From: Haloferula luteola
Lineage (GTDB): Bacteria; Verrucomicrobiota; Verrucomicrobiia; Verrucomicrobiales; Akkermansiaceae
DNA: 64,000 nucleotides
Reading direction: 5' to 3'
Assembly: GCF_014201715.1 (NCBI RefSeq)
Contig: NZ_JACHFD010000022.1
Span: 1-64,000, forward strand
A program made the translations under genes and the position numbers. The notes under the pieces were generated by a model. The model was not told where the DNA came from, did no database searches, and was given only the letters and a program-made list of their open reading frames with translations. Within the stretch, counting starts at the first letter, position 1, and each line of letters starts with the position of its first letter. This document shows, piece by piece, positions 23,714 through 32,084 of the stretch.

Positions 23714-25546
23714 TTACGGAGCTGGTGACCTTAATGGAAAATAGACGGAGTAGCGTTCGTCCCCGACTTGGTAGAAGGGTTTGATTTCGATCTCTCCCTG
23801 GTCGGTTTTGAGCAAGGCGTGTCCTCCCTTGAGTGGGCGAAGTGCTACCCTAGGGTCATTCCGGGGAGTGAGGAGTCCCGGGGCCTTTTCGAGATCCATG
23901 CGCTTTCGTCCGAGTTGCTCGAAATCGACCTCTCCCCCGGCTCGAAAATCCTGCTTTTCCAAGTCCTGGTCGCCCAAAGGTGCGGCGAGGAGCAGGGGTC
24001 CGTCAAAGAAGGAGGCAAAGTGACCGCCTGGAGTGATGACGGATCGGAGGGAGGAGGGAAGGTGCAGTTCAATCTGGTCGCCCGATGACCAAAGGCGACG
24101 GATCTCCATGCGGTCACCATGGCCTGGGTCAATCTCCTGTTGATTGACACGGACCCGAACTTCTCCGGCCCAGAATGGTCGGCGGAGGCTGAGGGTGAAC
24201 TCCGCGGGTTGATCGAGCTTGAGGTCAAAGAGATGGAGGTCTGAGTCGGGGAAGGTGGATTTCTGGGTGAGAGTCAGGCCCTTTTCCGGCCACCGAGCGG
24301 CGGAATTGAGATAGAGATTCACCCAAAATCGATCGGAATCTTTTGCATAGGCGTCGCTGCCGTACCACGCGTGGTTTTCCATTCCGCTGCCGACGCAGCA
24401 CCAGAAGGCGTCGAAGGGGCGGGAGAAGCGACGGTAGTGTCCAGGTCTCGTGGGAGTGTAGTAGGTGAAAGCGCCCTGAGAGCGAATGGTGGTGAGGATG
24501 TGATTATGGAGGGCGAGCTCCATGTAGTCGAGGTAGCGTGGCTCGGGGTTGGCTTCCCACAGGGAGCGAGTGAGTTTGAGGAGATTGAAGGTGTTGCAGG
24601 TCTCCGGGCCACAATCATCGAGGAGTTTGGTTTCGGCTTCGGTTGGTGGGATGAAGGCCTCCCAGATGCTGTTTCCTCCGAAGACGAAGGTTTGGTGTTG
24701 GATCACTTCATTCCAGAAGTGGACGGCAGCGTCTTCCCAGACAGGGTTTCCGTCGATGTTGCCAATTTTGTAATACCCGAGAAATAGCGGAATCTCAGTA
24801 TTGGCGTGTCGGCCAGCGAGGATGTCGCCCTGGCCTGTGGCCAGGGAGTCTCGGGTTTCGAATTTGGTGAAACGCTTGGCAAGTTCGCCGTAACGAAGGT
24901 CTCCCGTTTGTCGCCAAAGATCGGCCAAGACTTCGCCGGGAGCTCCGAATTCTTTGGTGGTGAGTTCTTTCCACTGGGACTCAGTGAGCTTTGCGGTGAC
25001 GTCGATGCAGCTGTCGGCCAGACGTCGCAGGACTTCGTCCGCGGTTGGGTTGCCTGCGACCAGCCATGCGTCGCGCAGTCCAGCCATGGTTTTGTGGAGG
25101 GTGTACCAAGGCACCACGTTGGAAAGTCGGAGATCCCCGCGAGAGAGCGGTTCAAACCATTCGCGGCGCTCCCAGGGGGATGCAAAGAGGATCCCTTGCC
25201 CCGAGTGTTTCTGGTATTCTGCCATTTCTGCGACGATGGCATCGAGGCGTGCACGCAGGGCGTCGTCGCCGGTGGTTTGAGACATCCAGGCCAAGGCACT
25301 GAGGTAGTGGCCGATCATGCCGGATCCACGCTTCTCCCAGCCACCGTAGCGAGAGGCCTTCGGGTCGAGCCCGGCGGCCTCGCGCATGCCGGCGAGCAAT
25401 CGGTCGGGATCGAGCTCGTGGAGGAAGGCGCGATCCATTTCCTGGGCATCGAAGAAGGGGCCGGGAGTGAGTCGGACGTCTTCAGGGGGCAGCCAGGTGG
25501 CAGCCTGGAGGGCGCCCACAAGGAGGGTGAGGAAGAGACGAGTCAT
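23714..25546 (-). CDS. GH127-type beta-L-arabinofuranosidase
   Basis: A 610-aa protein with an N-terminal signal peptide (residues 1-16). The sequence follows the GH127 (former DUF1680) plan: LTPGPFFDAQEMDRAFL at the start, GHYLSALAWM, VPWYTLHKTMAGLRDA, then the zinc-cysteine site with E315, C317 (GPETCNTFN) and C383-C384 (FWCCVGSGMEN). In characterised GH127 enzymes these Glu and Cys residues bind zinc, and the last Cys is the nucleophile in removing terminal beta-L-arabinofuranose. The C-terminal 170 residues are beta-sandwich-like. The start overlaps the upstream glycosidase stop by four bases, so the two are translated together. Predicted substrate: arabinose-bearing plant or algal glycans. 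Confidence 0.9.
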   Translation of the reverse strand: MTRLFLTLLVGALQAATWLPPEDVRLTPGPFFDAQEMDRAFLHELDPDRLLAGMREAAGLDPKASRYGGWEKRGSGMIGHYLSALAWMSQTTGDDALRARLDAIVAEMAEYQKHSGQGILFASPWERREWFEPLSRGDLRLSNVVPWYTLHKTMAGLRDAWLVAGNPTADEVLRRLADSCIDVTAKLTESQWKELTTKEFGAPGEVLADLWRQTGDLRYGELAKRFTKFETRDSLATGQGDILAGRHANTEIPLFLGYYKIGNIDGNPVWEDAAVHFWNEVIQHQTFVFGGNSIWEAFIPPTEAETKLLDDCGPETCNTFNLLKLTRSLWEANPEPRYLDYMELALHNHILTTIRSQGAFTYYTPTRPGHYRRFSRPFDAFWCCVGSGMENHAWYGSDAYAKDSDRFWVNLYLNSAARWPEKGLTLTQKSTFPDSDLHLFDLKLDQPAEFTLSLRRPFWAGEVRVRVNQQEIDPGHGDRMEIRRLWSSGDQIELHLPSSLRSVITPGGHFASFFDGPLLLAAPLGDQDLEKQDFRAGGEVDFEQLGRKRMDLEKAPGLLTPRNDPRVALRPLKGGHALLKTDQGEIEIKPFYQVGDERYSVYFPLRSPAP

Positions 25547-27813
25547 GGCTCGATGAGCAAGGTGAGCTGGCCGGTGCCGGATGCCAGTTCGCGGCCCTCG
25601 GCATCGAGGATGGATCGGCGACCGTCCGATTGAATGAAAGTCAGCTCGCGACCCCCAGCCGGGACGTGCTCCAAGCGGAAGTTCTCAGAAGTGAAGGGGT
25701 CGAACCTCAATGCATCGCGGGCATCCGTGATGGATATTCCTGCCCAGAAGGAGAAGAGGGGATCAAGCCAAGCACTATGGAAGTAGTCGACAACCTGACG
25801 GCGGAAGTTGGAGCCATCGGTAGGACGAAGGTGCTCGAGTGCGCACGGAACGGAACGGTCTCCATAGATGAAATGACTGTCGGTCCAGCGGAGGAAAAAC
25901 TCAAGCCAGCCGGCTCGATATCGGCTGCCTTCATCGGTCGCGGCGACGGACCCGAGAGCGTTGGCCATGGCGCTGTTGTTGTAGTTCCACATGGGTCCAT
26001 TCCAGCAGCAGGGGTAGATGTGTGGATTTTCCACCGAGGCGGCCGTGGGTCCAGTCAGGCTGTTGCCGCTCCAGTACATGGGGCACTGCTTGGAAACCGT
26101 GGTGATGGGGAAGTCTGCCCAGAACCACTGGGGGTCGAAGAAACGATCGAAAGCGCGGAAGTACTGCGGTTCCTGAACCATGCCGAAGAGGAAGGGTAGG
26201 AAGCCATCGTAGCAGGCAGCTTGCTCGGCGAGGGCACCGGTTTCCGGATCGGAGGCGTAGAAGAATCCGTCCTTCCAGTGGTGAGATTCCAGGGTGGCGA
26301 GCATACGGTCCGCCTGGGCACGAGAGTCGTCAGCGCTGGCGATGTTTCCAGTTTCGGCCATGAGACGGGAGGCGCCGTAAAGGTTGGCGATGGTGAAGGC
26401 CGCCTTGTCGAGCCGGACGGATCGGGCGTAGGGGAAGCCCTCCTGATGGCCTTCGACGTCGTGCCGCCAGTCCCAGGGTTCCGGTTGGGTGAAGGCATAG
26501 AAGTTCGGCTGGTACTCCGCACCGGTGGGCCAGCTGCCTTCTTGAATGGGAAGTTCGGCCGAGCCATGAACGGGAACGTTTTTCCATGCTTCATCGGTGG
26601 CGGGCTGGGCAGCTGCGTCGCGAATCTCGGGATCGGGGTGGATTTTGTAGAAGTTCCAGATCGCTGCGGAAGTGAACTGCAGGTAGTCGCGGTATTGGTA
26701 GTGGGCATGGTCGGCCCAGTTGAGGATGTGGTTCTTCCCAGCCGTGACGTCGCGGGACCAGCGGATTTCCTGAATTTGCACGGGCACCGGAAGACCAATG
26801 ACCCCACAGAACCAATCGCCGATGGGGCTTTCGTAGATGGCGGGGCGTGGGTAGGGGTGTTGGGGAATGAATCGACCTGGATTGTGAACGGCCCGTTTGG
26901 TGAGGAACCATCGATAGTAGTAGAGTTTGGAGAGATCCGGATCTTCGGTGGTGAAGGCGGGTACGTTCGACTCGAACCAAGCATTGAAGGCTTTTTCGTG
27001 ATCCTTGAAGGGATGGTCGGACTGAAGGATCTGGGAGGTCCGAGTGGTGGCGTTGGTGGTGCCGACCTCGTCGACGGCAAACGCAAGGGTGAGGGTGGCG
27101 GTGTGATGGGGGGCGAGGGAGGTGGGAGCTCCGGGCGTCAGCTCTCCTTGGCTTGAGAGGGTGCCGGTGCCCTGGATCGGCCATCCTCCGTGGGGACCGG
27201 GAGCTCCGCCGGAGATGCCGCCGACATGGGTTTCAGCAGAGAAGGTGACTCGACCTCCGTCGGCCATGGTGAAAAACGGAGTCTCCATCTGGAGGATCAC
27301 TTCTGTGGCCTGGCGGGAATCGTTGGTGATCTCAAGAGTCGAAACAAAAACGTCGGACTCGGTGATCGTCTTGGTCTCTTTGATCGAAAGCGTTCCTGAA
27401 AACGGGTAAGTCCCGGGACGGCCGCTGGGGAGAGGTCGGTAATAGGTTTCCGTCCAGGCGGGCGTCCACTGATGGCGGGTGGGAACGAGGGTGAGGGGGA
27501 TGGCTTGGCCGTCGAGGGTTTGCAGGAGGCGAAGTTGGATGACGTTCTCCAAGGAGGTCTGGTGGCCAACGGCCCAGACGCCGGGCATGCCCAAGGCGGG
27601 ACGGGGCCAATTTTGGGCGGGAACCTGGGGGACTTCGGAGAGGTCGGGTTGAGAAACTCGGTCGTCGTGGATTTCCTTTTGGGTGGTCCACATGTCCCGG
27701 CCGATCAGATCGGTCCGAGCGGAGTTTGAGAGGAAGCGGTTGACGTTGCCGACGGGGTGACCGAGGGCGACGGAAAGTGGGATCGCAGAGGCGATCGCAA
27801 GCATGGGTTTCAT
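25543..27813 (-). CDS. secreted MGH1-like glycoside hydrolase, (alpha/alpha)6 barrel
   Basis: A 756-aa protein with a signal peptide (residues 1-18, cleavage near ALGH). Residues 60-270 are a beta-sandwich; residues 290-700 form an (alpha/alpha)6 toroid with landmarks YYYRWFLTKRAVHNPG, WSRDVTAGKNHILNWADH, GSWPTGAEYQPN, QPEPWDWRHDVEGHQEGFP and CCWNGPMWNYNNS. This is the layout of MGH1-like enzymes related to GH63 and mannosylglycerate hydrolases. The acidic residues around DWRHDVEG and the C-terminal ALEHLRP segment are candidate catalytic positions. The exact GH family and substrate are not certain. It is the first gene of the glycosidase pair; a near-perfect inverted repeat lies about 20 bp upstream. 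Confidence 0.8.
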   Translation of the reverse strand: MKPMLAIASAIPLSVALGHPVGNVNRFLSNSARTDLIGRDMWTTQKEIHDDRVSQPDLSEVPQVPAQNWPRPALGMPGVWAVGHQTSLENVIQLRLLQTLDGQAIPLTLVPTRHQWTPAWTETYYRPLPSGRPGTYPFSGTLSIKETKTITESDVFVSTLEITNDSRQATEVILQMETPFFTMADGGRVTFSAETHVGGISGGAPGPHGGWPIQGTGTLSSQGELTPGAPTSLAPHHTATLTLAFAVDEVGTTNATTRTSQILQSDHPFKDHEKAFNAWFESNVPAFTTEDPDLSKLYYYRWFLTKRAVHNPGRFIPQHPYPRPAIYESPIGDWFCGVIGLPVPVQIQEIRWSRDVTAGKNHILNWADHAHYQYRDYLQFTSAAIWNFYKIHPDPEIRDAAAQPATDEAWKNVPVHGSAELPIQEGSWPTGAEYQPNFYAFTQPEPWDWRHDVEGHQEGFPYARSVRLDKAAFTIANLYGASRLMAETGNIASADDSRAQADRMLATLESHHWKDGFFYASDPETGALAEQAACYDGFLPFLFGMVQEPQYFRAFDRFFDPQWFWADFPITTVSKQCPMYWSGNSLTGPTAASVENPHIYPCCWNGPMWNYNNSAMANALGSVAATDEGSRYRAGWLEFFLRWTDSHFIYGDRSVPCALEHLRPTDGSNFRRQVVDYFHSAWLDPLFSFWAGISITDARDALRFDPFTSENFRLEHVPAGGRELTFIQSDGRRSILDAEGRELASGTGQLTLLIEP

Positions 27814-27830
27814 GGGTTGATAGAAGCTTG

Positions 27831-27861
27831 GGTGGGCTTCGGAGCGCAGCTGCGCCCCACC
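27831..27861. promoter_or_regulatory. inverted repeat between the LplT-like gene and the glycosidase pair
   Basis: GGTGGG (27831-27836) and CCCACC (27856-27861) enclose the 12-bp perfect palindrome GCGCAGCTGCGC (27844-27855). The element sits 18 bp upstream of the glycosidase start and 100 bp after the transporter stop. It could be an operator for the glycosidase genes or a terminator for the transporter; a T-run is weak. Confidence 0.5.
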
Positions 27862-27961
27862 ATGAAACGTTGGAGTATGTTCGGATCTTACACGAAACCA
27901 AGGACTTGAGTGTCGCGATTTTACCCAAGTGGATGACGCTTTTCGCCATCCGAGGCGAGGG

Positions 27962-29230
27962 TCAAACGGCGTTGTCCGGATGGCGCAGACTTGGGTCGAT
28001 CAGCAATCGACGTAGGCGCCAGAGCAGGATCCCTGAGCCGAGGAATGCGAGGCCTCCGGCGATGAGGAAGATTCGGTTGGGTTCCATGCCGGCGAAGCGG
28101 CGGGCGAAAAGGTAGATGAGGTTGCCAACGCTTGAGGCGATGAATGAGAGGGCGTTGGCGGTGCCGAGGAAGCGGCCTCTTTCATCGGCGGGTGAGAGGT
28201 GCTGGAGGAGAGCTTGAAGGGGCACGATGTAGAAACCGGCGAAGAAGCCCGCTCCGGCGAGGAGGGAAGCAACAAGGCCGTAGTGGAGGGGGGTCAGGCC
28301 GAGGGCTCCGAGAAAAATTGCCAGTCCGACAGCTCCGACGGGGACGAGGCGAGGTTCGATGTGCTTTCCGGAGATGAGCCCGGCGGTCACACTTCCGATG
28401 CCGATGGCGATGCCCAGAATGCCGAGAAGAACACTGGCTTTGGTGGGGGTCACTTGGAGGAGGTCGCGATAATCCGGGAGGATCAGAATGGCGAGCATGC
28501 CAACGAGGTAGAATCCGGCCCAAGCGGTGGCGACAAGCAGGAGTGGGCCCCGAGCCATGTCACGCAGGGCGACCCAGTAGGTGTCGACGAGGTTGAAACT
28601 GAGTTTCACGGAGGGATCGACCGCTTTGAGTTTGGGGATGGGCAAGCTGGTGACGTAGCCGATGAGAGCCACGGTGAGGAGCGCGACCCCGGGAATCCAA
28701 GGGCGGGGTGCGGCACCATTTTCTGGAACCATGGCGGAGTAGACGGGTCCGGCGAGCAGGGTTCCGAAGATCACTGCTAGGTTGGTGAACATGTTGATGG
28801 TGCCATTGGCCTGGCTGAGCTGGGAGTCTTCGACCAATTCGGGGATGATGCCGTATTTGGCGGGGCCGAAGAAGGTGCTCTGAATCGCCAGCAATAGCAT
28901 GACGGCAAGGCCGAGCCAGAGGTTGCCGGCGAGGAAGGCGACGAGGCCGACGAGGGCGATGGCGATTTCTGCCGCTTTCATGGCGACGGAAACGGTGCGT
29001 TTGCTGGTGCGATCCGCGACTTGTCCCGCGAGGCCGGAGAGAAGAATGAAGGGGACCGTCAGGCAGAGGCCGACGTAGCTTTGGCCGCCTGGGCCTAATT
29101 TGTCCGCCCAAATGCCGCCGGTGGCGACGGCGAATGAAAGCACTCCTTTGAGGAGGTTGTCATTCACGGCTCCGAAGAACTGAGTGAACATCAGGGCGGT
29201 GAACCCCTTGTTGAAGACGCGCCCTGGCAT
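27962..29230 (-). CDS. MFS transporter, LplT-like (lysophospholipid transporter family)
   Basis: A 422-aa protein with about twelve transmembrane helices. The N-terminal FTQFFGAVNDNLLKGVLSF and the loop FFGPAKYGIIPELVED are hallmarks of the LplT branch of MFS transporters, which flip lysophospholipids across the inner membrane. In many bacteria this domain is fused to, or encoded beside, the acyltransferase/acyl-ACP synthetase Aas. Neither domain is present here or next to it, so the role is less certain than the family call. The glycosidase operon starts 148 bp downstream on the same strand. Confidence 0.82.
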   Translation of the reverse strand: MPGRVFNKGFTALMFTQFFGAVNDNLLKGVLSFAVATGGIWADKLGPGGQSYVGLCLTVPFILLSGLAGQVADRTSKRTVSVAMKAAEIAIALVGLVAFLAGNLWLGLAVMLLLAIQSTFFGPAKYGIIPELVEDSQLSQANGTINMFTNLAVIFGTLLAGPVYSAMVPENGAAPRPWIPGVALLTVALIGYVTSLPIPKLKAVDPSVKLSFNLVDTYWVALRDMARGPLLLVATAWAGFYLVGMLAILILPDYRDLLQVTPTKASVLLGILGIAIGIGSVTAGLISGKHIEPRLVPVGAVGLAIFLGALGLTPLHYGLVASLLAGAGFFAGFYIVPLQALLQHLSPADERGRFLGTANALSFIASSVGNLIYLFARRFAGMEPNRIFLIAGGLAFLGSGILLWRLRRLLIDPSLRHPDNAV

Positions 29231-29327
29231 GGCGAGGGATCTACCAGTGAACGGAGCCCATGGGGAGGCCGAAGAACGGAGAATTGGCGGGGGAGCTGGC
29301 GGAGGGAGTGCCGAGGGGAAATGAAAG

Positions 29328-29356
29328 GCGCCTGCATCCGTGGCGGATGCAGGCGC
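29328..29356 (-). terminator. strong hairpin after the discoidin-like lipoprotein gene
   Basis: A perfect 13-bp stem (GCGCCTGCATCCG at 29328-29340 and its complement at 29344-29356) with a three-base loop. On the minus strand it lies 36 bp past the stop of the lipoprotein gene and is followed by CTTTCATTTCC, a broken T-run. Likely an intrinsic terminator. Confidence 0.75.
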
Positions 29357-29392
29357 GAAAGTTGAGGAATGAATGGATCCTCGGACTCGAAA

Positions 29393-30112
29393 TCAGGGAG
29401 TTTCGGCGCCGAGAGCCTTACCGAAGACTTCCACTTCGATGTAGTGATTCATTTCGTCGGAGGTGTTGCCGTTCGAGTAGAGACGAACGTACCGGCCCTT
29501 GGTGTTTTGGCCATCGATGACTTTACCAAAGCGGGTCTCCACGTAGGGGCGATTGGAACCTTGGCCGATTCCGGAGGAGTTGTCGTAGTCGTTGTTGAAG
29601 ACGGTGGTGACTCCTTCATTGAATTCCGGATCGTCGGAAATCTGGACGATAACATCGTGATAGGCGCGCTTCTGGGAGTGGAAGTGCCAGACGTAGATGG
29701 CACTGATGTCCGCTTCCTGCTCGAGGTCGATTTGGATCCATTGGAGCTCATTGGTGAGTTCCAGGAAGTAGCCTTCGCCAGCTTGCTTGTCGCCGTCGGT
29801 GATCAGATCGAGGCTGCCGATGAGCGGGTAGGGATCGCTGGAGGTGACGGTTTTACCGGCGGAGAGCAGTTCGGTGCCCTCGGGGACGAGGAAGGTCGGA
29901 GCCTCGGTGGGAGCTTGCTCCAGGTTGGGAACTTGGATGGGCTTCGGTGTGCCTTCGATGAGTTCAGGCGGGAGCTCGGTGACGAGTGGAACGCCGCCGG
30001 GAGTGCCACCGGGGCCGGAACTGGCAGCGGAGTCGCTGGTGCCCTCTTTGCTGCCGCAGGAGGCGAGGAAAGCGGTGGCAGGAACGAAGAGAAGGAGGTG
30101 ACGGAATTTCAT
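29393..30112 (-). CDS. lipoprotein with discoidin-like (F5/8 type C) domain
   Basis: A 239-aa lipoprotein: signal with lipobox LASC, lipidated C19. A Ser/Gly/Pro-rich linker runs to about 75. The remaining 160 residues resemble a discoidin-like beta-sandwich: LGSLDLITDGD-type opening (here IGSLDLITDGDKQ), EADISAIYVWHFHSQKRAYHDVIVQIS in the middle (a DVxVQxSDD pattern), and GRYVRLYSNGNTSDEMNHYIEVEVFG at the end. Such domains bind sugars or membranes. It is the last gene before a strong hairpin. A second hairpin separates it from the upstream oxidoreductase gene, so it may be transcribed partly by read-through. Confidence 0.8.
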   Translation of the reverse strand: MKFRHLLLFVPATAFLASCGSKEGTSDSAASSGPGGTPGGVPLVTELPPELIEGTPKPIQVPNLEQAPTEAPTFLVPEGTELLSAGKTVTSSDPYPLIGSLDLITDGDKQAGEGYFLELTNELQWIQIDLEQEADISAIYVWHFHSQKRAYHDVIVQISDDPEFNEGVTTVFNNDYDNSSGIGQGSNRPYVETRFGKVIDGQNTKGRYVRLYSNGNTSDEMNHYIEVEVFGKALGAETP

Positions 30113-30131
30113 GGAATGAGTGCAAGTTGCG

Positions 30132-30155
30132 CGCCGGACCGGGTGAGGTCCGGCG
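30132..30155 (-). terminator. hairpin between oxidoreductase and lipoprotein genes
   Basis: A perfect 9-bp stem (CGCCGGACC / GGTCCGGCG) with a six-base loop, placed 7 bp after the oxidoreductase stop. No T-run follows on the minus strand, so it may be an attenuator or an mRNA-stabilising stem rather than a full terminator. Confidence 0.55.
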
Positions 30156-30161
30156 TCAGGT

Positions 30162-31490
30162 TCAAACAGTGAGGTGTTCTTCGGTGAGTTCGATGCGTTG
30201 TTTTTGGATGGCGGACGGATTGACCCAGTAGATGGGGGCCTCGCTTTCGAAAGCGTGGCGGGCGTCGCAATTCAGAGTGGCCTCACCACGCACCGAGGCG
30301 AAGAAGTTTTCGAGGTGGGGCTGGTGGGGCGGTTTGTTGAGATCGCCAGGGAGTTGGTAGACTTCCGGAGCGGCGGACTCGTAGGATTTGATCGCGTCGC
30401 CACTGTCGGCCTTGGCGGCCGGAGCGGTGCCTTTTTTGAGGTATCCTCGGGAGACGAGCTCGTCCCAGGAAGGGGCGGAGGATTCGCGGAAGATGTTGGT
30501 GTAGGCGGAGCGTTCGGAGATGTCGATGGTCGCCTCGGTGCCCATGAAGGACTCGAAGTAGCCACCGCCGGCGCTGGTGGTGGTGAGCACCTGATAGAAG
30601 GCGCGCACTTGACCCTGAGGGGTGTCGTAGTCGAAGAGCGCCATGACGTTGTCGAAGTGCTCCCGTTCTTTGAAGAAGGAGTGCCCCCCTGTGGCGAAGA
30701 CGGACTTGGGTGCGACACCGAGGAACCAGTTGAAAATATCGATCTGGTGGGCACCCAGGTCGGAGATGGGTCCGCCGGAGAGGTCGCGGTAAGTGCGCCA
30801 GTTCATGAACTGGTGCATGTTGGCGAATCCGTATTTTTCGAGGACTTCCGGGGCGATTGAGAGCTTTGGATTGTAGCCGATGTCTTGGGAAGCGGTGACA
30901 GCCCGGTTCCACTGGCCGTTGATGTTGACGATCTGGCCGCAGATTTTCTTGCCCTGAATGAGTTCGTGCAGGGTGTAGAGGTAGCGGGGATTGGAGCGCC
31001 GTTGGTGGCCGATTTGGCAGAGCTTGCCCGTACGTTCCATCGCGCGGACCATGTCTCGGGCGCCGTCGATGGTATTCGACATCATTTTCTCGCAGTAGAC
31101 GTTGAGGCCGGCTTCGAGGCATTTCACGGTGTGGGGTGAGTGCCAGAAGTCGGGAGTGGCGACGACGGCAGCATCGAGGCCCTTCTCGGTGGCGAGCATT
31201 TCGTCGATGTCCGAGTAGCCCTTGGGGACCGAGCCTTGGCGGGCGCGGACTTTGGCCATGGCGGCCTTGAGGTTGTAGTCCCAAATATCGCACACGGCCT
31301 GGAAATGGAGGCCGGGGATGTTGGACATTGCCTCGAAGAGGACCTTGCCCTGTTTGCCGAAGCCGACGAGGGCAACATTGATTTTTTGGGAACCTCCTTC
31401 GGCGGCCCGGAGAATCGCGGGCGCACCGAGAACGAGCCCGGCACCAGCGGTGCGGGTGAGAAAGTTCCGGCGATTGAGCGGTGCGTTCAT
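30162..31490 (-). CDS. Tat-exported Gfo/Idh/MocA family oxidoreductase
   Basis: A 442-aa protein. The N-terminus carries a twin-arginine signal (NRRNFLT followed by a hydrophobic AGAGLVLGAPAI and cleavage near LRA). The NAD(P)-binding Rossmann segment reads INVALVGFGKQGKVLFEA. The EKMMSNTIDGARDMVRAM stretch contains the EK dipeptide of the family, and GAHQIDIFNWFLG supplies the DxxxH-like region (SDLGAHQID). The C-terminal domain is the GFO/IDH/MocA alpha/beta type. Verrucomicrobia and Planctomycetes encode many such secreted oxidoreductases, probably acting on sugars; the substrate is unknown. Seven bases separate it from the DoxX-like gene upstream, so they form an operon. Confidence 0.9.
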   Translation of the reverse strand: MNAPLNRRNFLTRTAGAGLVLGAPAILRAAEGGSQKINVALVGFGKQGKVLFEAMSNIPGLHFQAVCDIWDYNLKAAMAKVRARQGSVPKGYSDIDEMLATEKGLDAAVVATPDFWHSPHTVKCLEAGLNVYCEKMMSNTIDGARDMVRAMERTGKLCQIGHQRRSNPRYLYTLHELIQGKKICGQIVNINGQWNRAVTASQDIGYNPKLSIAPEVLEKYGFANMHQFMNWRTYRDLSGGPISDLGAHQIDIFNWFLGVAPKSVFATGGHSFFKEREHFDNVMALFDYDTPQGQVRAFYQVLTTTSAGGGYFESFMGTEATIDISERSAYTNIFRESSAPSWDELVSRGYLKKGTAPAAKADSGDAIKSYESAAPEVYQLPGDLNKPPHQPHLENFFASVRGEATLNCDARHAFESEAPIYWVNPSAIQKQRIELTEEHLTV

Positions 31491-31497
31491 GGCAGGA

Positions 31498-32016
31498 TTA
31501 CCACTTTTTCAGGATTCGCAGGCGATCGTAGCGAACGAGCGCGAGTGCGGCGATGATGAGGATCATGTGGGCGGCCAACCAGGCGACGCCGCTGTCCTCA
31601 CGGATCAGAATGAGTCCCCAGGTGAGGCCGATGTAGAGGAGGCCCAGGGCGAAGAGGGAAATGCGGCTGGCAACGCCGAGCAGGATGGTCACCCCGAGCA
31701 AGATGAGGGCGGGGCCGAGGGTTTTGTCAAAAAGCTTGAGGGCCCAGCCGGCCATGAAGGGCTCTCCGGCGAATTTGTCGTAGAGGGCTGCCGGGACGCC
31801 ATGGTAGTTGGCGAGGGCATATCCCTTGGTGGCAGCCCCGTCCGTCAGCCCATAAGTGTTGGGCTGGCCGTTGATGGAGACGGCGGTTTCGGACAGGGTG
31901 GAGCCAGCGTATTTTTCAATCCCGGTTTGGATGGCGCGGGCTGCCAGCCAAAAGCGGGCGAGCATGGCGCCAAGGGAGAGGGCGAGGGTGTCAGGCTTGG
32001 GTTCTTCCGCGTTCAT
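31498..32016 (-). CDS. DoxX-like membrane protein
   Basis: A 172-aa protein with four hydrophobic helices: about 10-32, 90-110, 115-140 and 142-160. A long loop with many polar residues (35-88, INGQPNTYGLTDGAATKG) lies between the first two. The layout resembles DoxX/DoxD-like membrane subunits, which accompany oxidoreductases in several pathways. It is encoded 7 bp upstream of the Gfo/Idh/MocA gene. A pairing of a DoxX-like membrane protein with a secreted oxidoreductase suggests electron transfer to quinone, but that is inference. The family assignment is tentative because the first loop is longer than usual. Confidence 0.65.
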   Translation of the reverse strand: MNAEEPKPDTLALSLGAMLARFWLAARAIQTGIEKYAGSTLSETAVSINGQPNTYGLTDGAATKGYALANYHGVPAALYDKFAGEPFMAGWALKLFDKTLGPALILLGVTILLGVASRISLFALGLLYIGLTWGLILIREDSGVAWLAAHMILIIAALALVRYDRLRILKKW

Positions 32017-32084
32017 GAATGAGTTGATACGCCGAAACTACGGATGGGCCGGGCGCAGTCTCTCACGGAACCTGCCACGATGCC

